DNA of 64,000 nt from Ectothiorhodospira shaposhnikovii (lineage in GTDB: Bacteria > Pseudomonadota > Gammaproteobacteria > Ectothiorhodospirales > Ectothiorhodospiraceae): the NCBI RefSeq assembly GCF_022227765.1, contig NZ_JAJMLZ010000005.1:62001-126000 (forward strand), read 5' to 3'. The translations under genes were made by a program, and so were the position numbers. The notes below the pieces were generated by a model. That model had not been told where the DNA came from. It saw only the letters and a program-made list of their open reading frames with translations, and searched no databases. Each line of letters begins with the position of its first letter. Position 1 is the stretch's first letter. This document shows positions 18,428 through 28,832 of the stretch, one piece after another.

Positions 18428-19432
18428 ATGACTGCATTCGCCCCCCTGCCCCAACCCCGCACCACCGACGGCAGCCTGCGCCGGGTCGGCGTGGAAATGG
18501 AGATGGCCGACATCTCCCTGGACGCCATCGCCGGGATCATCATCGACGGTTTCGGCGGCGAGCAGCAACGTCTATCCCCATTCGAGCAGACAATCACCGG
18601 TACCCGTTTCGGTGATTTTCAGCTGGAACTGGACAGCAGCCTGCTCAAGCGCCGTGAGTATCTGGATTATCTGGAAAGCATGGGCGTCACGGTGGACCGG
18701 GAGGCGGAACCGGGCACCCTGGAACGCGCCCTGGCGGAAGTGGCGGGGCTGATCGTCCCCCACGAAGTGGTGGCCCCGCCCATTCCCCATGACGCCCTGC
18801 CGGAACTGGACCAGCTGCGGGCACGCCTGCGGGCAGCCGGCGCCAGGGGCACTCACGCCTCCCTGGTCTATGCCTTCGGCCTGCAGCTCAATCTGGAGCT
18901 GGCCCGGCAGGATGTCGATTCCATCCTGCGGCACCTGCAAGCCTTCCTGCTGCTCCATGACTGGCTGCTGGAAGAGGCACAGACGGACCTGTCACGGCGA
19001 CTGACACCCTTCGTGGAGCCCTTCCCTCCCAGCTGGGAGCAACGCATCCTGCAACCGGACTATGCCCCGGATCTGGAACGGCTCATCGACGACTACCTGA
19101 CCGACAACCCCACCCGCAATCGCCCCCTCGACATGCTGCCCCTGTTCGCCCATCTGTCCCCCGGGCAGATCGAGGCGGCACCGGTGGAACATCACCTGAT
19201 CCGCCCCCGGCCCACCTTCCACTATCGCCTGCCGGACTGCCGGATCGACGAGCCGGACTGGGACCTGAGCGTGCCCTGGAACGGCTGGGTGGCGGTGGAG
19301 CGTCTGGCGGAGGATCCTCCACGGCTGGCGGCCATGGCCCATGCCTACCTGAACCGGCCCGAGGAAACCCTGCTGGACAAGGGACGCCGATGGGCTGCCC
19401 AGGTGAGTGACTGGCTACGGAGCGGAACATGA
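18428..19432 (+). CDS. Amidoligase-family (glutamine-synthetase-fold) protein
   Basis: A 334-residue protein resembling the Amidoligase_2 family: an N-terminal [20 protein letters not shown] and a following [14 protein letters not shown] supply the acidic metal-binding residues of the glutamine-synthetase-like fold, and [18 protein letters not shown] holds the next conserved strand. Members are predicted to form amide bonds using ATP. The stop overlaps the start of the amidotransferase-like gene (ATGA), a pairing known for this family. The product is unknown. Confidence 0.8.
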   Translation: MTAFAPLPQPRTTDGSLRRVGVEMEMADISLDAIAGIIIDGFGGEQQRLSPFEQTITGTRFGDFQLELDSSLLKRREYLDYLESMGVTVDREAEPGTLERALAEVAGLIVPHEVVAPPIPHDALPELDQLRARLRAAGARGTHASLVYAFGLQLNLELARQDVDSILRHLQAFLLLHDWLLEEAQTDLSRRLTPFVEPFPPSWEQRILQPDYAPDLERLIDDYLTDNPTRNRPLDMLPLFAHLSPGQIEAAPVEHHLIRPRPTFHYRLPDCRIDEPDWDLSVPWNGWVAVERLAEDPPRLAAMAHAYLNRPEETLLDKGRRWAAQVSDWLRSGT

Positions 19433-20211
19433 CACACAGACCTCGTATCGGCGTCACCGGCCCCGACCAGGGGGGCATGGCGGCCTGGCTGATGACCGCT
19501 TGGTGCATCCTGCGGGCCGGGGGTATACCACTGCGGATCACCCCCGCCCGTCCCCATGACGGCACCGGCCTGGATGGCCTGGTGATCGGCGGCGGCGCCG
19601 ATGTGGACCCTGCCCTCTACGGCCAGGACCCGCTGAGCCTGATCCGGGAGATCGAGGCCACCGAGCGCGGCGGCCGGCAACGACTGCTAGGGTTCGTGTT
19701 CTACCCCCTGCTATGGCTGCTGCGACGGACCCTTTTCACCCGCCTGGAAGGCGAGGATCAGGGCCGGGACCGACTGGAAGAAGCCTTGATCCGCACCGCC
19801 CGGGAACACAATCTGCCGGTGCTGGGCATCTGCCGGGGCATGCAGCTGCTGAACGTGGTGCATGGCGGCACGCTGCATCAGGAACTGAGCGGTTTCTACC
19901 GGGAATGTCCTCAGGTACGCAGCATTCTGCCTCGCAAGCAGGTGACGCTGGAACCGGACTGCCGCCTGGCCCAACTGGTGGGGCCGGAACCCCTGGCAGT
20001 GAATGCCCTGCACAACCAGGCGGTGGATCGCCTGGGAGAAGGGGTCGTCATCGCCGGTCGGGAGCCCAGCGGCGTGGTCCAGGCCATCGAGGTCCGGGAC
20101 GGCGCGATGGCCATCGGGGTGCAGTGGCATCCGGAGTTCCTGCCCCACAAGGCACGGCATCAGGCCCTGTTTCGGGGCTTGGTGGCGGCAGCCAGGGCGA
20201 GCAGCTCTTGA
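19429..20211 (+). CDS. Class I glutamine amidotransferase-like peptidase (C26)
   Basis: A 260-residue protein of the gamma-glutamyl-gamma-aminobutyrate hydrolase type. The Cys nucleophile lies in LGICRGMQLLNVVHGGTLHQ and the His-Glu pair in GVQWHPEF. An early GLVIGGGADVDPALY and ALHNQAVDRLG are family marks. A hydrophobic stretch near residues 86-100 (LGFVFYPLLWLLRR) is unusual and could associate with the membrane. It probably removes or trims the bond made by the upstream amidoligase (inference from coupling by ATGA overlap). Confidence 0.88.
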   Translation: MTHRPRIGVTGPDQGGMAAWLMTAWCILRAGGIPLRITPARPHDGTGLDGLVIGGGADVDPALYGQDPLSLIREIEATERGGRQRLLGFVFYPLLWLLRRTLFTRLEGEDQGRDRLEEALIRTAREHNLPVLGICRGMQLLNVVHGGTLHQELSGFYRECPQVRSILPRKQVTLEPDCRLAQLVGPEPLAVNALHNQAVDRLGEGVVIAGREPSGVVQAIEVRDGAMAIGVQWHPEFLPHKARHQALFRGLVAAARASSS

Positions 20212-20289
20212 TCTTGGCCGATACCGGGTCCAAGATTGAACCCATGGATGCTTTCGGCGGCGTGACCGCCATCACAGGGAGAAGATGCC

Positions 20290-20742
20290 ATGGAGGCAGC
20301 TCAGGTGAAACCCGTCCGGCCCGTGTCGCCGGACCCGATGATACAGACCGGCCCCTTCACCCTGGCCCGGGTCCTGGAGGCTCAGGCCGGCGAGGCCCGC
20401 TGGGTGGAGTGTCCCGACGGCGCCACCCTGGCCCCCATGGCCCATGCCCAGGGCGTACCGGCCCTGCGTCCGGGGGACCGGGTCCTGCTCCTGACTCAGG
20501 CCGCCACCGGCCCCATCGTCCTGGACCGCCTGCGACACCACGGGGAAGCCCCACCCTGCACCGCCCTCACGGAACGGGACGGCCGGGTCCATCTGCGCGC
20601 GGAACAGGGGCTCTACCTGCGCTGCGGTGCCTCCTCCATCAGCCTTGACCCGGAAGGTCGCATGGAGATGCGCGGCCGGGAACTGCACGGCATCATGGCG
20701 CGGGTGATGCATTTCCTGGCGGCCCGCATCCATTTCAACTGA
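20290..20742 (+). CDS. DUF6484-like protein, type VI secretion accessory type
   Basis: A 150-residue protein. The first half has the small beta-barrel pattern of DUF6484 (PFTLARVLEAQ, then ALRPGDRVLLLTQAATGPIVLDRL), and the C-terminal third is a repetitive beta stretch (LYLRCGASSISLDPEGRMEMRG) like those of spike-associated proteins. Families of this kind sit with DUF2169 and TIGR02270 genes in type VI effector loci. No vgrG or PAAR gene is next to it. It starts the four-gene run ending at 23820. Confidence 0.7.
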   Translation: MEAAQVKPVRPVSPDPMIQTGPFTLARVLEAQAGEARWVECPDGATLAPMAHAQGVPALRPGDRVLLLTQAATGPIVLDRLRHHGEAPPCTALTERDGRVHLRAEQGLYLRCGASSISLDPEGRMEMRGRELHGIMARVMHFLAARIHFN

Positions 20743-20751
20743 GTTGGCACC

Positions 20752-21876
20752 ATGATCCTCCCCCTGTGGCGTGATCATGAACGGCTGGCCGTCCAATGTT
20801 ATCGGATGCTGCGCCATCACCGTGCCCTTGCCCTCGGCCCGGCCACGCCCCTGGCCCGCCTGGAACGGCGGCTGCTGGCGCACTGGCTGATCCTGGCGCA
20901 GGACCCCGCGTCGGTCTGCCCGGATGACGGCGGCGACCTGATTCACGTCACCCGCTGCGCGGCTCGGTGGCTCTCGACCCGGCCGCCCGCGCCCGAGGAA
21001 GTCCGTGATTGCCTGCGGGAGCATCCCGGGCATCCCTGGGGCTGGTTGCTGGAACATCTGCCGCCCGAACACCCCCAACCCTGGCTTGAGGCCCTGACCC
21101 CATGCCCGACCCTGGCCCCATGGCGGTGGCGGATGCTTGCACACCTGGCCGTGCCGGCCCCGGAAATCTGCCCGGCCCATGTCCCGGCGGCACCGGATGA
21201 GGCCCTGGCGGCCCTGCGCTGGGGTGCCGATGTCCCATGGGCACCGGCCGACTGGTTCAGGCACCCGGACCCGACCTTGCCCCCCGAGGCCCTGGGCTGG
21301 CAACTGCGGGGCGGCCTGGTGCGCGGCCTGCTCCCACCATCGCGGATTCAGCGCCATGAAGCGTCCCTGGCCGGATCCGCCCAGGGACTGCGCCTGCTGG
21401 GCGCCACCGGTCTGCCGCAGGTCCTGCCCAGGCTGCTGGATGCCCTGCCCGAACACCCGGCCGCCGCCTGGGGGCTGGCATTGCACGGCACCCGCGCCGC
21501 CACCGACATCCTCATCGGCGCCCTTGCCGATCCTCGCGCCCTGCCCCATGCACTGCCGGCCTTCGAGGCAGTGAGCGGCCTGACGCTACCCGGAATCCAG
21601 GGGCCGCGCCCCCTGTCGGTACCGTCCCCCCAGGAACAGGCCATGGTCTGGTGGCGACGGGTCCAGCGCGACGGCCTGGGTACAATCCCCTTGTGGCAGG
21701 GGCGGCCCCGCGGCCACGGGACCCTGCTGAACTGGCTCGAAGCCCATGCCGGACAGAACACCGACGGCCCGCAACTGCTGCTTTCCCTGGGCCTGGGGCG
21801 CCCCTTGGGCATCCCGCCCGGCGCCTGGCAGAATCGGCGCCACCCAGCCCTGAGACAGCTGCGCCATGACACTTGA
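20752..21876 (+). CDS. TIGR02270-like helical-repeat protein, type VI accessory type
   Basis: A 374-residue protein rich in Ala, Leu, Pro and Trp with repeated helical units resembling HEAT repeats (for example EASLAGSAQGLRLLGATGLP and ALHGTRAATDILIGALADP). The layout matches the TIGR02270 family found beside DUF2169 genes. It follows the DUF6484-like gene by 9 bases and overlaps the next start by 11 bases. Function is unknown; a scaffold or chaperone role is only inferred. Confidence 0.6.
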   Translation: MILPLWRDHERLAVQCYRMLRHHRALALGPATPLARLERRLLAHWLILAQDPASVCPDDGGDLIHVTRCAARWLSTRPPAPEEVRDCLREHPGHPWGWLLEHLPPEHPQPWLEALTPCPTLAPWRWRMLAHLAVPAPEICPAHVPAAPDEALAALRWGADVPWAPADWFRHPDPTLPPEALGWQLRGGLVRGLLPPSRIQRHEASLAGSAQGLRLLGATGLPQVLPRLLDALPEHPAAAWGLALHGTRAATDILIGALADPRALPHALPAFEAVSGLTLPGIQGPRPLSVPSPQEQAMVWWRRVQRDGLGTIPLWQGRPRGHGTLLNWLEAHAGQNTDGPQLLLSLGLGRPLGIPPGAWQNRRHPALRQLRHDT

Positions 21877-22744
21877 ACTGTACAATCGCAGCCCCTGGTC
21901 CGTGGGCCTGTTTTCCGGCCGGGCACGGGATGGAACGCCCCGGTACACCCTGGTCGTCAAGCGCACACACCGGTTTGTACCTTCACGGGAAGACCCGGAA
22001 CCCCTGCATCCCTGCGCCCCCCTGATCACCGCGGACATCTATCAGGACGAACCGGGCGACAGCCCCCTGCTGCGGGCCACGGAAACCGTCCCTTTCAAGC
22101 AGGGGGCCGATGTCCTGATCACCGGCCTGGACGGACTCATGGACGGCCTGGATGCACGCACACTGAAACTGACCCTGTGCCGTGAAGGCCGGATACTGCT
22201 GGACAAGATCCTGCACCGGCAAGGCGTCACATCCCGGCGACGGGGCTGGCCGCGGCCCTGGGCCGGCCCCATGTCCCGGCGCATGGGATCGGGACCCGTG
22301 CCCGGCCATGCCGCCCCCCAGACCCGAAGGCTGCTCGGCCTGGCACCGCTGCCCACGCGACTCATGACCCTGCCCTTCCAGGAGTCCCTGCCCGCCGACG
22401 CCTTCAACCAGGCGCCCCCTGATCAGCGACTGGCGGAGCCGCTGGAGGGCCATGAAATCCTGAGCCTGCAACCCATGTCCGGCCGCCCCGGGGCGGAGCC
22501 CCTTCGACTCAGGCTGCCGGCCGAACCCATCACGGCATGGTGCCGGATCCGGGGTCAGCAGATGAAACCCCTGACCCCGGTCTGCGATACCCTCTGGCTG
22601 GAAGGGGATACCGGCCTGCTGCACCACATTCATCGGGCCGGGATACCCGCCACGGCCGATACCCGGGGACAAGGCTGGGTCATCGTGGAAGACCGGCGCC
22701 AGGCCATGGCCCGGATACCCGTTACGGAACCACTTGCGACATGA
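21866..22744 (+). CDS. DUF2169 family, type VI secretion effector adaptor-like
   Basis: A 292-residue protein with the family marks TLVVKRTHRFV, a DIYQDEPGDSPLL segment, and the strongly conserved TLPFQESLPADAFNQAPPDQ followed by LEGHEILSLQ. DUF2169 proteins act as adaptors that load PAAR-type effectors on the secretion spike in known systems. No effector or PAAR gene is seen here. The stop overlaps the next ATG (ATGA). Confidence 0.85.
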   Translation: MTLELYNRSPWSVGLFSGRARDGTPRYTLVVKRTHRFVPSREDPEPLHPCAPLITADIYQDEPGDSPLLRATETVPFKQGADVLITGLDGLMDGLDARTLKLTLCREGRILLDKILHRQGVTSRRRGWPRPWAGPMSRRMGSGPVPGHAAPQTRRLLGLAPLPTRLMTLPFQESLPADAFNQAPPDQRLAEPLEGHEILSLQPMSGRPGAEPLRLRLPAEPITAWCRIRGQQMKPLTPVCDTLWLEGDTGLLHHIHRAGIPATADTRGQGWVIVEDRRQAMARIPVTEPLAT

Positions 22745-23816
22745 CCATGCCCCTGCATCTGCATGGCCCACGGCTGTGGACGGCCGTTGGCGGAGATCCG
22801 TCGGCCCTGTGGGCGGCGGCCCAGACCGGAATGGGGACACAGCAGTTTTCCGATCACCTGGCGGCGCTCATCGCCGGCGCAAACCACAGCCAGGGGCGGA
22901 TGCGGGTATCCCCGGCCCTTGAGGATATCCCGGACGGCCGTGACCGTGTCCGGCGGGTGCTGGAACAGGCATTGCAAACCCCGCTGCCGGCAGACTGCAC
23001 GGTACTCTGGCCCTGCCGGCCCGACACCCTGGAACACCCCTGGCTGGCACCCGAACAGATCTGGGACTGGATGGGGAGAACGGGACTCCGGCATCATCGA
23101 GCCCGGCTGCGGATCGAGGTACAGGACGGGTCCGCCGTGGCACTCATGGACAGGGCGCTAGAGGCCCTGCAGGAACAGCCCGCACAGCACTGGATGCTGG
23201 GTTGCGTGGACAGTCTGCTGATACCGGAGGTCTTGTCCACGCTGGCGGCGGAGGGGCCGGGGCCGGCCTGGGATGAAGATGACGGCCTGGTGCCCGGAGA
23301 AGCGGCCATCTTCATGTCCGTCTCCCTGTCCGGCACCGGTCCGCGCATCCGTGCCTGGGATGCATGCCCGGAACCCCGTCATGCCGATCCATCGGGTGGC
23401 GAGTACCTGGCCTGGGCCATGGCCCTGCGGGGCAGCCTGGATCAGGCGGGCCTGGATGCCTTCGATCTGGACGGCGTGGTGCTGCCGGGCAATCCGGGGT
23501 GGGATGCCGCCATGGAATGGTACGGATGCCACGCCAGGATCTGGCCGCTACGGGATGGCGACACCCCCACCCTGGCCGACACGCACCCTCCCGCCATGGA
23601 CCTGAGGGGCGTGCTGGGAGATGCGGGCGCGGCCGGGTATCTGCTGCAACTGGCGCTGGGCATGGGCTGGATGGAGGGGGGTCGGCGACTGGCTGCCCGG
23701 GGGTGCGGCAGAGGACCGCGAACGGTGGCGATCCTGGATCGTCCCCTGGCGGCGGAACGGGGTGCCGCAATCCTGGAAATGGCGGAACCGGATCCGCTCC
23801 ACGGACGGCCCGAGTC

Positions 23817-23820
<4 letters not shown>
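22741..23820 (+). CDS. Degenerate beta-ketoacyl-synthase-like protein
   Basis: A 359-residue thiolase-fold protein. The pattern [19 protein letters not shown] followed by [15 protein letters not shown] matches the ketoacyl synthase region that normally reads GEGAG, but the usual Cys nucleophile motif before it is not recognisable, and only a loose His region follows. It is likely non-catalytic or altered. Ketoacyl-synthase-like proteins recur in DUF2169 loci. Its TAG stop shares the CTAG tetranucleotide with the msrA stop on the other strand. Confidence 0.65.
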
Positions 23821-24482
<662 letters not shown>

Positions 24483-24548
24483 CACGTCATACCTCTGGGA
24501 TGGGGTATGACGCATCATAGTTGATTTCTTTACTCGGGAAAACGGTGG

Positions 24549-25100
24549 CTACCGGTTCCATCCGTGATGATGATCCTGAAATGACGCCATCGGGTCGGAT
24601 TCCGGTTTCGGGTCGGGCCCGGGGGTCAGGCTCAGATGACGGATATCGATCCTCGGTTCCGGCACTTCCCGGTGCTCACCCAGGGTGACCCCCGGTTCCG
24701 CCAGGGTCAGGCCGGACAGATCCACTTCCAGATCGGGAGGCGGCACCCGGTCACTCAGATCAGCCCCCGGCGGTGCCAGGGTCAGATCCGGTGCCGCGCC
24801 GACACCACCATCGGACTCGGCTATCGCGGCAGGGGCGGCATCCTGCCCTTCGGTGGTCGGTTCGGCGGCGCAGGCCATGATCCGTGCCACCACCCCGGCC
24901 TCTCGCAGCAGCTGAAGGTAACGGCGTGCGGTCGCCTCGTCCACTCCCTTTTTGACCACCACCGGCTTACCGGCCAGCATCCCTTCCACGCGGGTTTCCG
25001 GCACCCGGAACAGGGTCGCCAGTCGGGCTCTGGCAGTGGCCACATCCACACCGTCCAAGGGTGTACCGGTCACGGCCACCAGATAGGCCTTGTCCGTCAT
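24549..25100 (-). CDS. Unknown protein with N-terminal MTDKAYLVAVTG domain
   Basis: A 183-residue protein. Residues 1-70 form a small alpha/beta domain (AYLVAVTGTPLDGVDVATAR ... VVVKKGVDEATARRYLQLLREAGVVARI) that I recall as an N-terminal add-on in other gammaproteobacterial proteins of unknown role. The rest is Pro- and acid-rich and likely disordered. The start at 25100 has AGGAGG 6 bases upstream. No function is proposed. Confidence 0.6.
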   Translation of the reverse strand: MTDKAYLVAVTGTPLDGVDVATARARLATLFRVPETRVEGMLAGKPVVVKKGVDEATARRYLQLLREAGVVARIMACAAEPTTEGQDAAPAAIAESDGGVGAAPDLTLAPPGADLSDRVPPPDLEVDLSGLTLAEPGVTLGEHREVPEPRIDIRHLSLTPGPDPKPESDPMASFQDHHHGWNR

Positions 25101-25194
25101 CTCATGCCTCCTTTTCGATTCGGATTCGATTCGGAGCGACACCTTCAGTGCCCGGTCCGGCCCCGCAACGGGGCCGGACCGTCGGCGACATGGC

Positions 25195-27354
25195 TCAGGA
25201 ACCAGTGGCCGGCGCCGGCTTGCTCCCGGCCATCTTGCGCTGCCACAGGAACAGGATCACCGCCAGCCCCAGACCCAGCAGGTCGGTGAGCAGATCCCCG
25301 GAAATGGCCATCAGCGCACCGACGAACAGCAGTACGCGGATGGGCCATCCCGCCGCCCCGAAGAACCAGCCCTGGGCCGCACCCGCGAGCATGAAGACGC
25401 CGATCATGGCGGTGGCAAAGCTCTGGGCGATCTCGGTCCATTCACCTTCCATCAGCAGGGCCGGATGATAGAAGAAGATGAACGGCACGATGAACGCCGC
25501 CAGGCCCACCTTGAAGGCGGTCACCGAGGTGCGCATGGGTTCGGAACCCGCAATCGCCGCGCCCGCGTAAGCCGCCAGGGCCACCGGCGGGGTGATGGCG
25601 GAGATCACCGCAAAGTAGAACACGAAGAAGTGTGCCACCAGCGGGGCCACGCCCATCTGGATCAGGCCCGGCGCCACCACCGAGGCCGCCACCGCATAGG
25701 CCGCCGTGGTGGGCATGCCCATGCCCAGCAGCACGGAGATGCACATGGCAAACAGCAGGGCCAACAGCTGGCTGTTCTCCGCCACGCCCAGGAGCAGGGA
25801 GGAGAAGCGCAGACCCACCCCGGTCAGGCCGATCACACCCACGATGATCCCGGCACAGGCACAGACGGCGATCAGCTGGATGGACATGCGTGCCGCCAGT
25901 TCCAGGGCGCGGGCAGACCCGAACAGCCCGAGACGGAACGGCGTCAGCCAGCTCACCACCACGGCACTCATCAGGGCCACCGTACCGGCGCGAATGACCG
26001 AGTAACCCATGAACAGGGCGCCGATGAGGATGATGATGGGGGCGAACAGATAGACCTGACGCAGCAGCTTGCCGATCTGGGGCAGCTCCTTGGAGGGCAG
26101 CCCCTTCATGCCGGTCTTGGCCGCCTCCATGTCCACCATGAAGTAGACGGAGGCAAAGTACAGCAGGGCCGGGATCAAGGCGGCAATGATCAGGTCGGTA
26201 TAGGGAATCCCCGTCACCTCCGCCATGATGAAGGCACCCGCCCCCATCACCGGGGGCATGATCTGCCCGCCGGTGGAAGCCGCCGCCTCGATGGCGCCGG
26301 CGCTGCGGGGCTTGTACCCCACCCGCTTCATGAGGGGGATGGTCAGAGAACCGGTGGCCACCACGTTACCCGCGGAGGTGCCGTTGATCATGCCCATCAG
26401 GCCGCTGGCAAACACCGCCACCTTGGCCGGACCGCCGCGGGCGCGACCGGCGGCGGCAAAGGCGAAGTTGACGAAGTAGTCACCCACCTTGGAGGCCTGC
26501 AGGAAGGCGGCAAAGGCGATGAACAGCACGATGTAGGTGGAGGATACCGCCGTGGTGGGACCGAGGATGCCGTTGTCCGTGTAGATGTAGGTGATGAAGC
26601 GGTCGGCATCATAGCCGCTGTGCTCCAGGACGCCCGGCAACCAGGGTCCGACGAAACCGTAAAGAATGAAGATGCCGGCGATCACCACCAGGGCCATGCC
26701 CGCCACCCGCCGGGTCAACTCCAGGATCAGCAGGATACCGGCCGTGGCGACCCAGAAATCGGTCTGTTCGGGGATCACGCCCATGCGGAACTGCAGCACG
26801 TCCAGGTTGGACAGCAGGTAGGCACAGACCGAGATGCTGGCCGCCATCAGGGACCAGTCATACCAGCCGATGCGATCGGAACGGGGCTTGAACATCCAGG
26901 CAAAGACGATGCCCAGCACGACGCTGGCCAGCAGCGCCCAGCTGAAAGTCTGGAATATCCACCCGGGCAGACTGTAGGTGTCGTAGCCCAGGCGCAACTT
27001 CATGTACAGCGCGACGGCCATGGCCGCCAGGGCGTAGAGGGTCAGACCCACGGTCAATACCATGGGCAGCAACTCCAGGAACCATCGTCGTTTTCGCGGA
27101 TCCGCCGGTGGCACACAGGCGGCCACGATGGCAAAACCGATCACCAGGGCACCCGCCACGTGGACGATGCGGAAAGCCCAGGTTTCCATGGGAATGACGT
27201 TGAGGACCAGGAGGTGGAAACTGGTATAGGTCAGGCCGAGGAAGAACAGCAGCACCTTTTGCCAGCGGGTGAGATTCCGCTGTGATGACATGCCCTCTTC
27301 GGCATCGGCAAGGGACGCGGCATCAATGGGGCCCGATTTTTCGGAGCTCGTCAT
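25195..27354 (-). CDS. TRAP transporter fused permease (DctQM-type, TAXI family)
   Basis: A 719-residue inner-membrane protein with about 16-18 hydrophobic segments, the fused small plus large permease form that partners TAXI-type binding proteins. Marks of the large subunit are visible: GMINGTSAGNVVATGSLTIPLMKRVGYKP, EAAASTGGQIMPPVMGAGAFIMAE and LGMGMPTTAAYAVAA. It is driven by a sodium or proton gradient. It lies downstream of the binding-protein gene on the same strand, separated by the hairpin at 27408-27436. Confidence 0.95.
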   Translation of the reverse strand: MTSSEKSGPIDAASLADAEEGMSSQRNLTRWQKVLLFFLGLTYTSFHLLVLNVIPMETWAFRIVHVAGALVIGFAIVAACVPPADPRKRRWFLELLPMVLTVGLTLYALAAMAVALYMKLRLGYDTYSLPGWIFQTFSWALLASVVLGIVFAWMFKPRSDRIGWYDWSLMAASISVCAYLLSNLDVLQFRMGVIPEQTDFWVATAGILLILELTRRVAGMALVVIAGIFILYGFVGPWLPGVLEHSGYDADRFITYIYTDNGILGPTTAVSSTYIVLFIAFAAFLQASKVGDYFVNFAFAAAGRARGGPAKVAVFASGLMGMINGTSAGNVVATGSLTIPLMKRVGYKPRSAGAIEAAASTGGQIMPPVMGAGAFIMAEVTGIPYTDLIIAALIPALLYFASVYFMVDMEAAKTGMKGLPSKELPQIGKLLRQVYLFAPIIILIGALFMGYSVIRAGTVALMSAVVVSWLTPFRLGLFGSARALELAARMSIQLIAVCACAGIIVGVIGLTGVGLRFSSLLLGVAENSQLLALLFAMCISVLLGMGMPTTAAYAVAASVVAPGLIQMGVAPLVAHFFVFYFAVISAITPPVALAAYAGAAIAGSEPMRTSVTAFKVGLAAFIVPFIFFYHPALLMEGEWTEIAQSFATAMIGVFMLAGAAQGWFFGAAGWPIRVLLFVGALMAISGDLLTDLLGLGLAVILFLWQRKMAGSKPAPATGS

Positions 27355-27407
27355 GGGAGGATCTTCTGAACGTACAGGTTGAGTCAGCCGGTTTTCCGGA
27401 TAAAACA

Positions 27408-27436
27408 CTTTGGGCCGCGCTCAGCGCGGCCCAAAG
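27408..27436 (-). terminator. Intra-operon hairpin (partial terminator / mRNA 3' stabiliser)
   Basis: A perfect 13-base inverted repeat (CTTTGGGCCGCGC and its complement) with a 3-base loop, placed between the binding-protein gene and the permease gene. On the coding strand only a short TGTTTTAT follows. It probably reduces read-through and protects the upstream mRNA so that more binding protein than permease is made, a usual pattern. Confidence 0.7.
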
Positions 27437-27471
27437 CAGCGAACCTTTCCGGGTTCTCGATCAGTCCTCGA

Positions 27472-28470
27472 TCAGTCCTTGTACTCGGGCGGAATCAGGT
27501 GCTCGGGCACCTCGATGCCCCGCTCCTTGTAGTAACGCACCGCACCCGGATGGAACCACATGAAGGTGTTGTGGACCATGTTCTCGGCCAGGGTTTCCTC
27601 GGCGGAGCGGTGGATGGTCACCATGCGATCGTTGTTGTCCAGCACCGCCTTCATGATCTCGTAGACGAAGGACTCCGGCATGTTCTTGTTGGCAATGGCG
27701 AAGTTCCACAGGGCCACGGTCGGCTGCTCTTCAGCCACGGTGCGGTAGGTGTTGGCGGGGATGACGAAGCGGCTCACCGGGTGATTCTCGGTGATCTTGG
27801 CGATCTCTTCCTCATTGAGGGAGAAGATGTTCACCGGCTGCTGGGCCTCGATCTGGCTGAAGGCGGAGATGGGTACGCCGGCGGCAAAGGCGAAGGCATC
27901 CAGCATGCCGTCCTGCACCTGACCCACCTGGTCGGCGGCACCGCCGTAGCGGACACGCACGTTCAGGCCCAGATCACTGAAGAAGCGGGGCCAGAACACG
28001 CTGGCGGTACCGCCGCGGGGACCCACGCCGACGCGCTTGCCGTCCAGGTCGGAGATGCTGCTGATACCGGAGCGCTTCAGTGCCACCACCTGCAGGGGGG
28101 TCTGGTACATGGGGAAGAGGGCACGCACGTCGCGGGTCTGCAGACCGCGGGCCACTTCCAGTTCACCATCCCAGCCTTCGCGGGCGGGACCCATGGTGGT
28201 CATGCCGAATTCCAGACGACCCTGATGCACCAGCACCATGTTCTGGGTCGGACCGCCGGTGACCTCGGCGGAGGCATTGACGCCCACCATTTCCTGGATC
28301 AGGCCGCCCCAACCGGCGCCGTAGATGAAGTAAGTCCCACCCTGGGATGCCGTACCGATGTTGACCGAATTCGGCCACCCGGCACGATCCTGTGCCGACG
28401 CCGCCCCCGCGGTCATCAGCATGCAGCTCAGGGCGGCAACACCCGCCCAGCGGAAACAACTTCTCAACAT
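27472..28470 (-). CDS. TAXI family TRAP transporter substrate-binding protein
   Basis: A 332-residue periplasmic protein with a signal peptide ending near AASA-QD (residue ~25). The TAXI signature VNIGTASQGGTYFIYGAGWG follows, then GPTQNMVLVHQGRLEFGMTTMGPA and LDGKRVGVGPRGGTASVF. AGGAGGAG precedes the ATG. The ligand is not known; relatives bind C4-dicarboxylates or glutamate-like compounds. Confidence 0.93.
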   Translation of the reverse strand: MLRSCFRWAGVAALSCMLMTAGAASAQDRAGWPNSVNIGTASQGGTYFIYGAGWGGLIQEMVGVNASAEVTGGPTQNMVLVHQGRLEFGMTTMGPAREGWDGELEVARGLQTRDVRALFPMYQTPLQVVALKRSGISSISDLDGKRVGVGPRGGTASVFWPRFFSDLGLNVRVRYGGAADQVGQVQDGMLDAFAFAAGVPISAFSQIEAQQPVNIFSLNEEEIAKITENHPVSRFVIPANTYRTVAEEQPTVALWNFAIANKNMPESFVYEIMKAVLDNNDRMVTIHRSAEETLAENMVHNTFMWFHPGAVRYYKERGIEVPEHLIPPEYKD

Positions 28471-28832
28471 GGCAACACTCCTCCTGGGAGTACGGGCAAC
28501 CATCGAGGGTTGCCTGGGATGTCTTGATGGTTTCGGATCTTCTGGGCAACCCCGAGAGACTGCCATGTCCCAGACGGCCAAGCCCGTTGCCGAAGATAGC
28601 ATAGACTGCGGGAGGATTTTCATGCGGGTGTAAGATTCCATTGACACGGATCGGTATCGGCGCCGTGCCCGGGATGACGGAAGTACATGGGAAGCCATCC
28701 CGTGGTAGTTCCGGAGATGTCCCCCGCCGTCACTCTCGAACATGCGGGAGTCCAGGATTTTCAGTCTGTTACCGGATTCCCGCTTACGCGGGAATGACCC
28801 ATCATGAACATTTCGAGGCACCTGATGCCTGG
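28471..28832. other. 362-base intergenic region with one repeat element
   Basis: Promoter region of the TRAP genes and 3' flank of the CHAD gene. Apart from the inverted-repeat element at 28728-28798 nothing is recognised. Confidence 0.5.
28728..28798. repeat. Second copy of the dRS3/MITE-like inverted repeat
   Basis: Starts CGTCACTCTCGAAC and ends CGCGGGAATGAC, with an internal ATTCCCGC/GCGGGAAT hairpin at the right end. It has the same length and layout as the copy at 8551-8624, but the left end is degraded. Confidence 0.6.

Noticed and set aside
25090-27285. 731-codon + strand open frame
   Set aside because: Antisense to the TRAP permease; the translated sequence is rich in His, Gly and Gln with no domain pattern.
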